From positions 1-12,623 of the forward strand of contig JAUYSA010000008.1 in the NCBI GenBank assembly GCA_030696545.1: a DNA stretch of 12,623 bases, written 5' to 3'. This document shows positions 12,623 to 12,623 of this stretch, in pieces. A model generated the notes under the pieces. The model saw nothing but the letters and a program-made list of their open reading frames with translations, had not been told where the DNA came from and did no database searches. Position 1 is the stretch's first letter. Every line of letters begins with the position of its first letter. This DNA is from Hyphomonadaceae bacterium. GTDB lineage: Bacteria > Pseudomonadota > Alphaproteobacteria > Caulobacterales > Hyphomonadaceae. The translations under genes were made by a program, and so were the position numbers.

Positions 12623-12623
12623 G

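Larger units (their letters stand above)
12399..12623 (-). mobile_element. IS21-family insertion sequence, istB-proximal end (partial)
   Basis: The transposase frame of the IS1595 element breaks off exactly at TGTCAAACGGCGCCGG (from 12399), a TG-starting terminus with GGGACCCCG repeats behind it, followed by a hairpin and then the C-terminus of IstB reading leftward. This order (terminus, short noncoding stretch, istB end) is the right end of an IS21-type element. The rest, with istA and the other terminus, lies beyond the window. Target-site duplication cannot be checked. Confidence 0.8.

Overview
The window looks like chromosomal DNA from a high-GC alphaproteobacterium. Pointers are strongly G/C-biased third codon positions, an Entner-Doudoroff (ED) gene set, a CsgH-type curli protein of the kind known from alphaproteobacteria, and an IS1595-type element. 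A Caulobacterales/Hyphomonadaceae-like host is my guess from overall gene character, not something the sequence proves.

Left half (200-8563): this is central sugar catabolism interrupted by a cell-surface module. zwf and pgl read rightward and turn glucose-6-phosphate into 6-phosphogluconate. edd and eda, also rightward and overlapping by 4 nt, take 6-phosphogluconate to pyruvate and glyceraldehyde-3-phosphate. The two halves are separated by about 3.7 kb. That stretch holds a leftward block (11-residue-repeat curlin, CsgH-like lipoprotein, second curlin, exported glutathione S-transferase-like protein) and a rightward alpha/beta-hydrolase gene 49 nt ahead of edd. In transcription order the leftward block is 4804->4295, 4225->3728, 3700->3206, 3123->2377. 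It supplies probable amyloid subunits and an amyloid-control protein, but the secretion genes csgE/F/G are not in the window.

Right half (8560-11736): leftward genes. A small five-helix membrane protein lies tail-to-tail with eda. Upstream of it are an exported beta-lactamase-like serine hydrolase, an exported alpha/beta hydrolase, a small XRE/Cro-type repressor and a four-helix membrane protein. The last three have overlapping start and stop codons, so they form one operon (11736->10236) and possibly continue into the serine hydrolase. A perfect 20-bp inverted repeat sits between the predicted -10 and the ribosome binding site of this operon and is the natural operator for the XRE protein.

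Right end (about 11782-12623): mobile-element debris. An IS1595-family transposase gene carries an in-frame TAG just before its DETYFG motif and is then cut by an IS21-family element, whose terminal repeats and the last 26 codons of istB (leftward) run off the window. The probable outer end of the IS1595 element supplies a perfect TTGACA -35 facing the XRE operon.

No tRNA, rRNA or CRISPR array was seen. The most interesting observations are the gapless curlin repeat proteins with a lipobox-bearing CsgH homologue, the signal-peptide-bearing GST, and the IS-end/operator architecture in front of the XRE operon.
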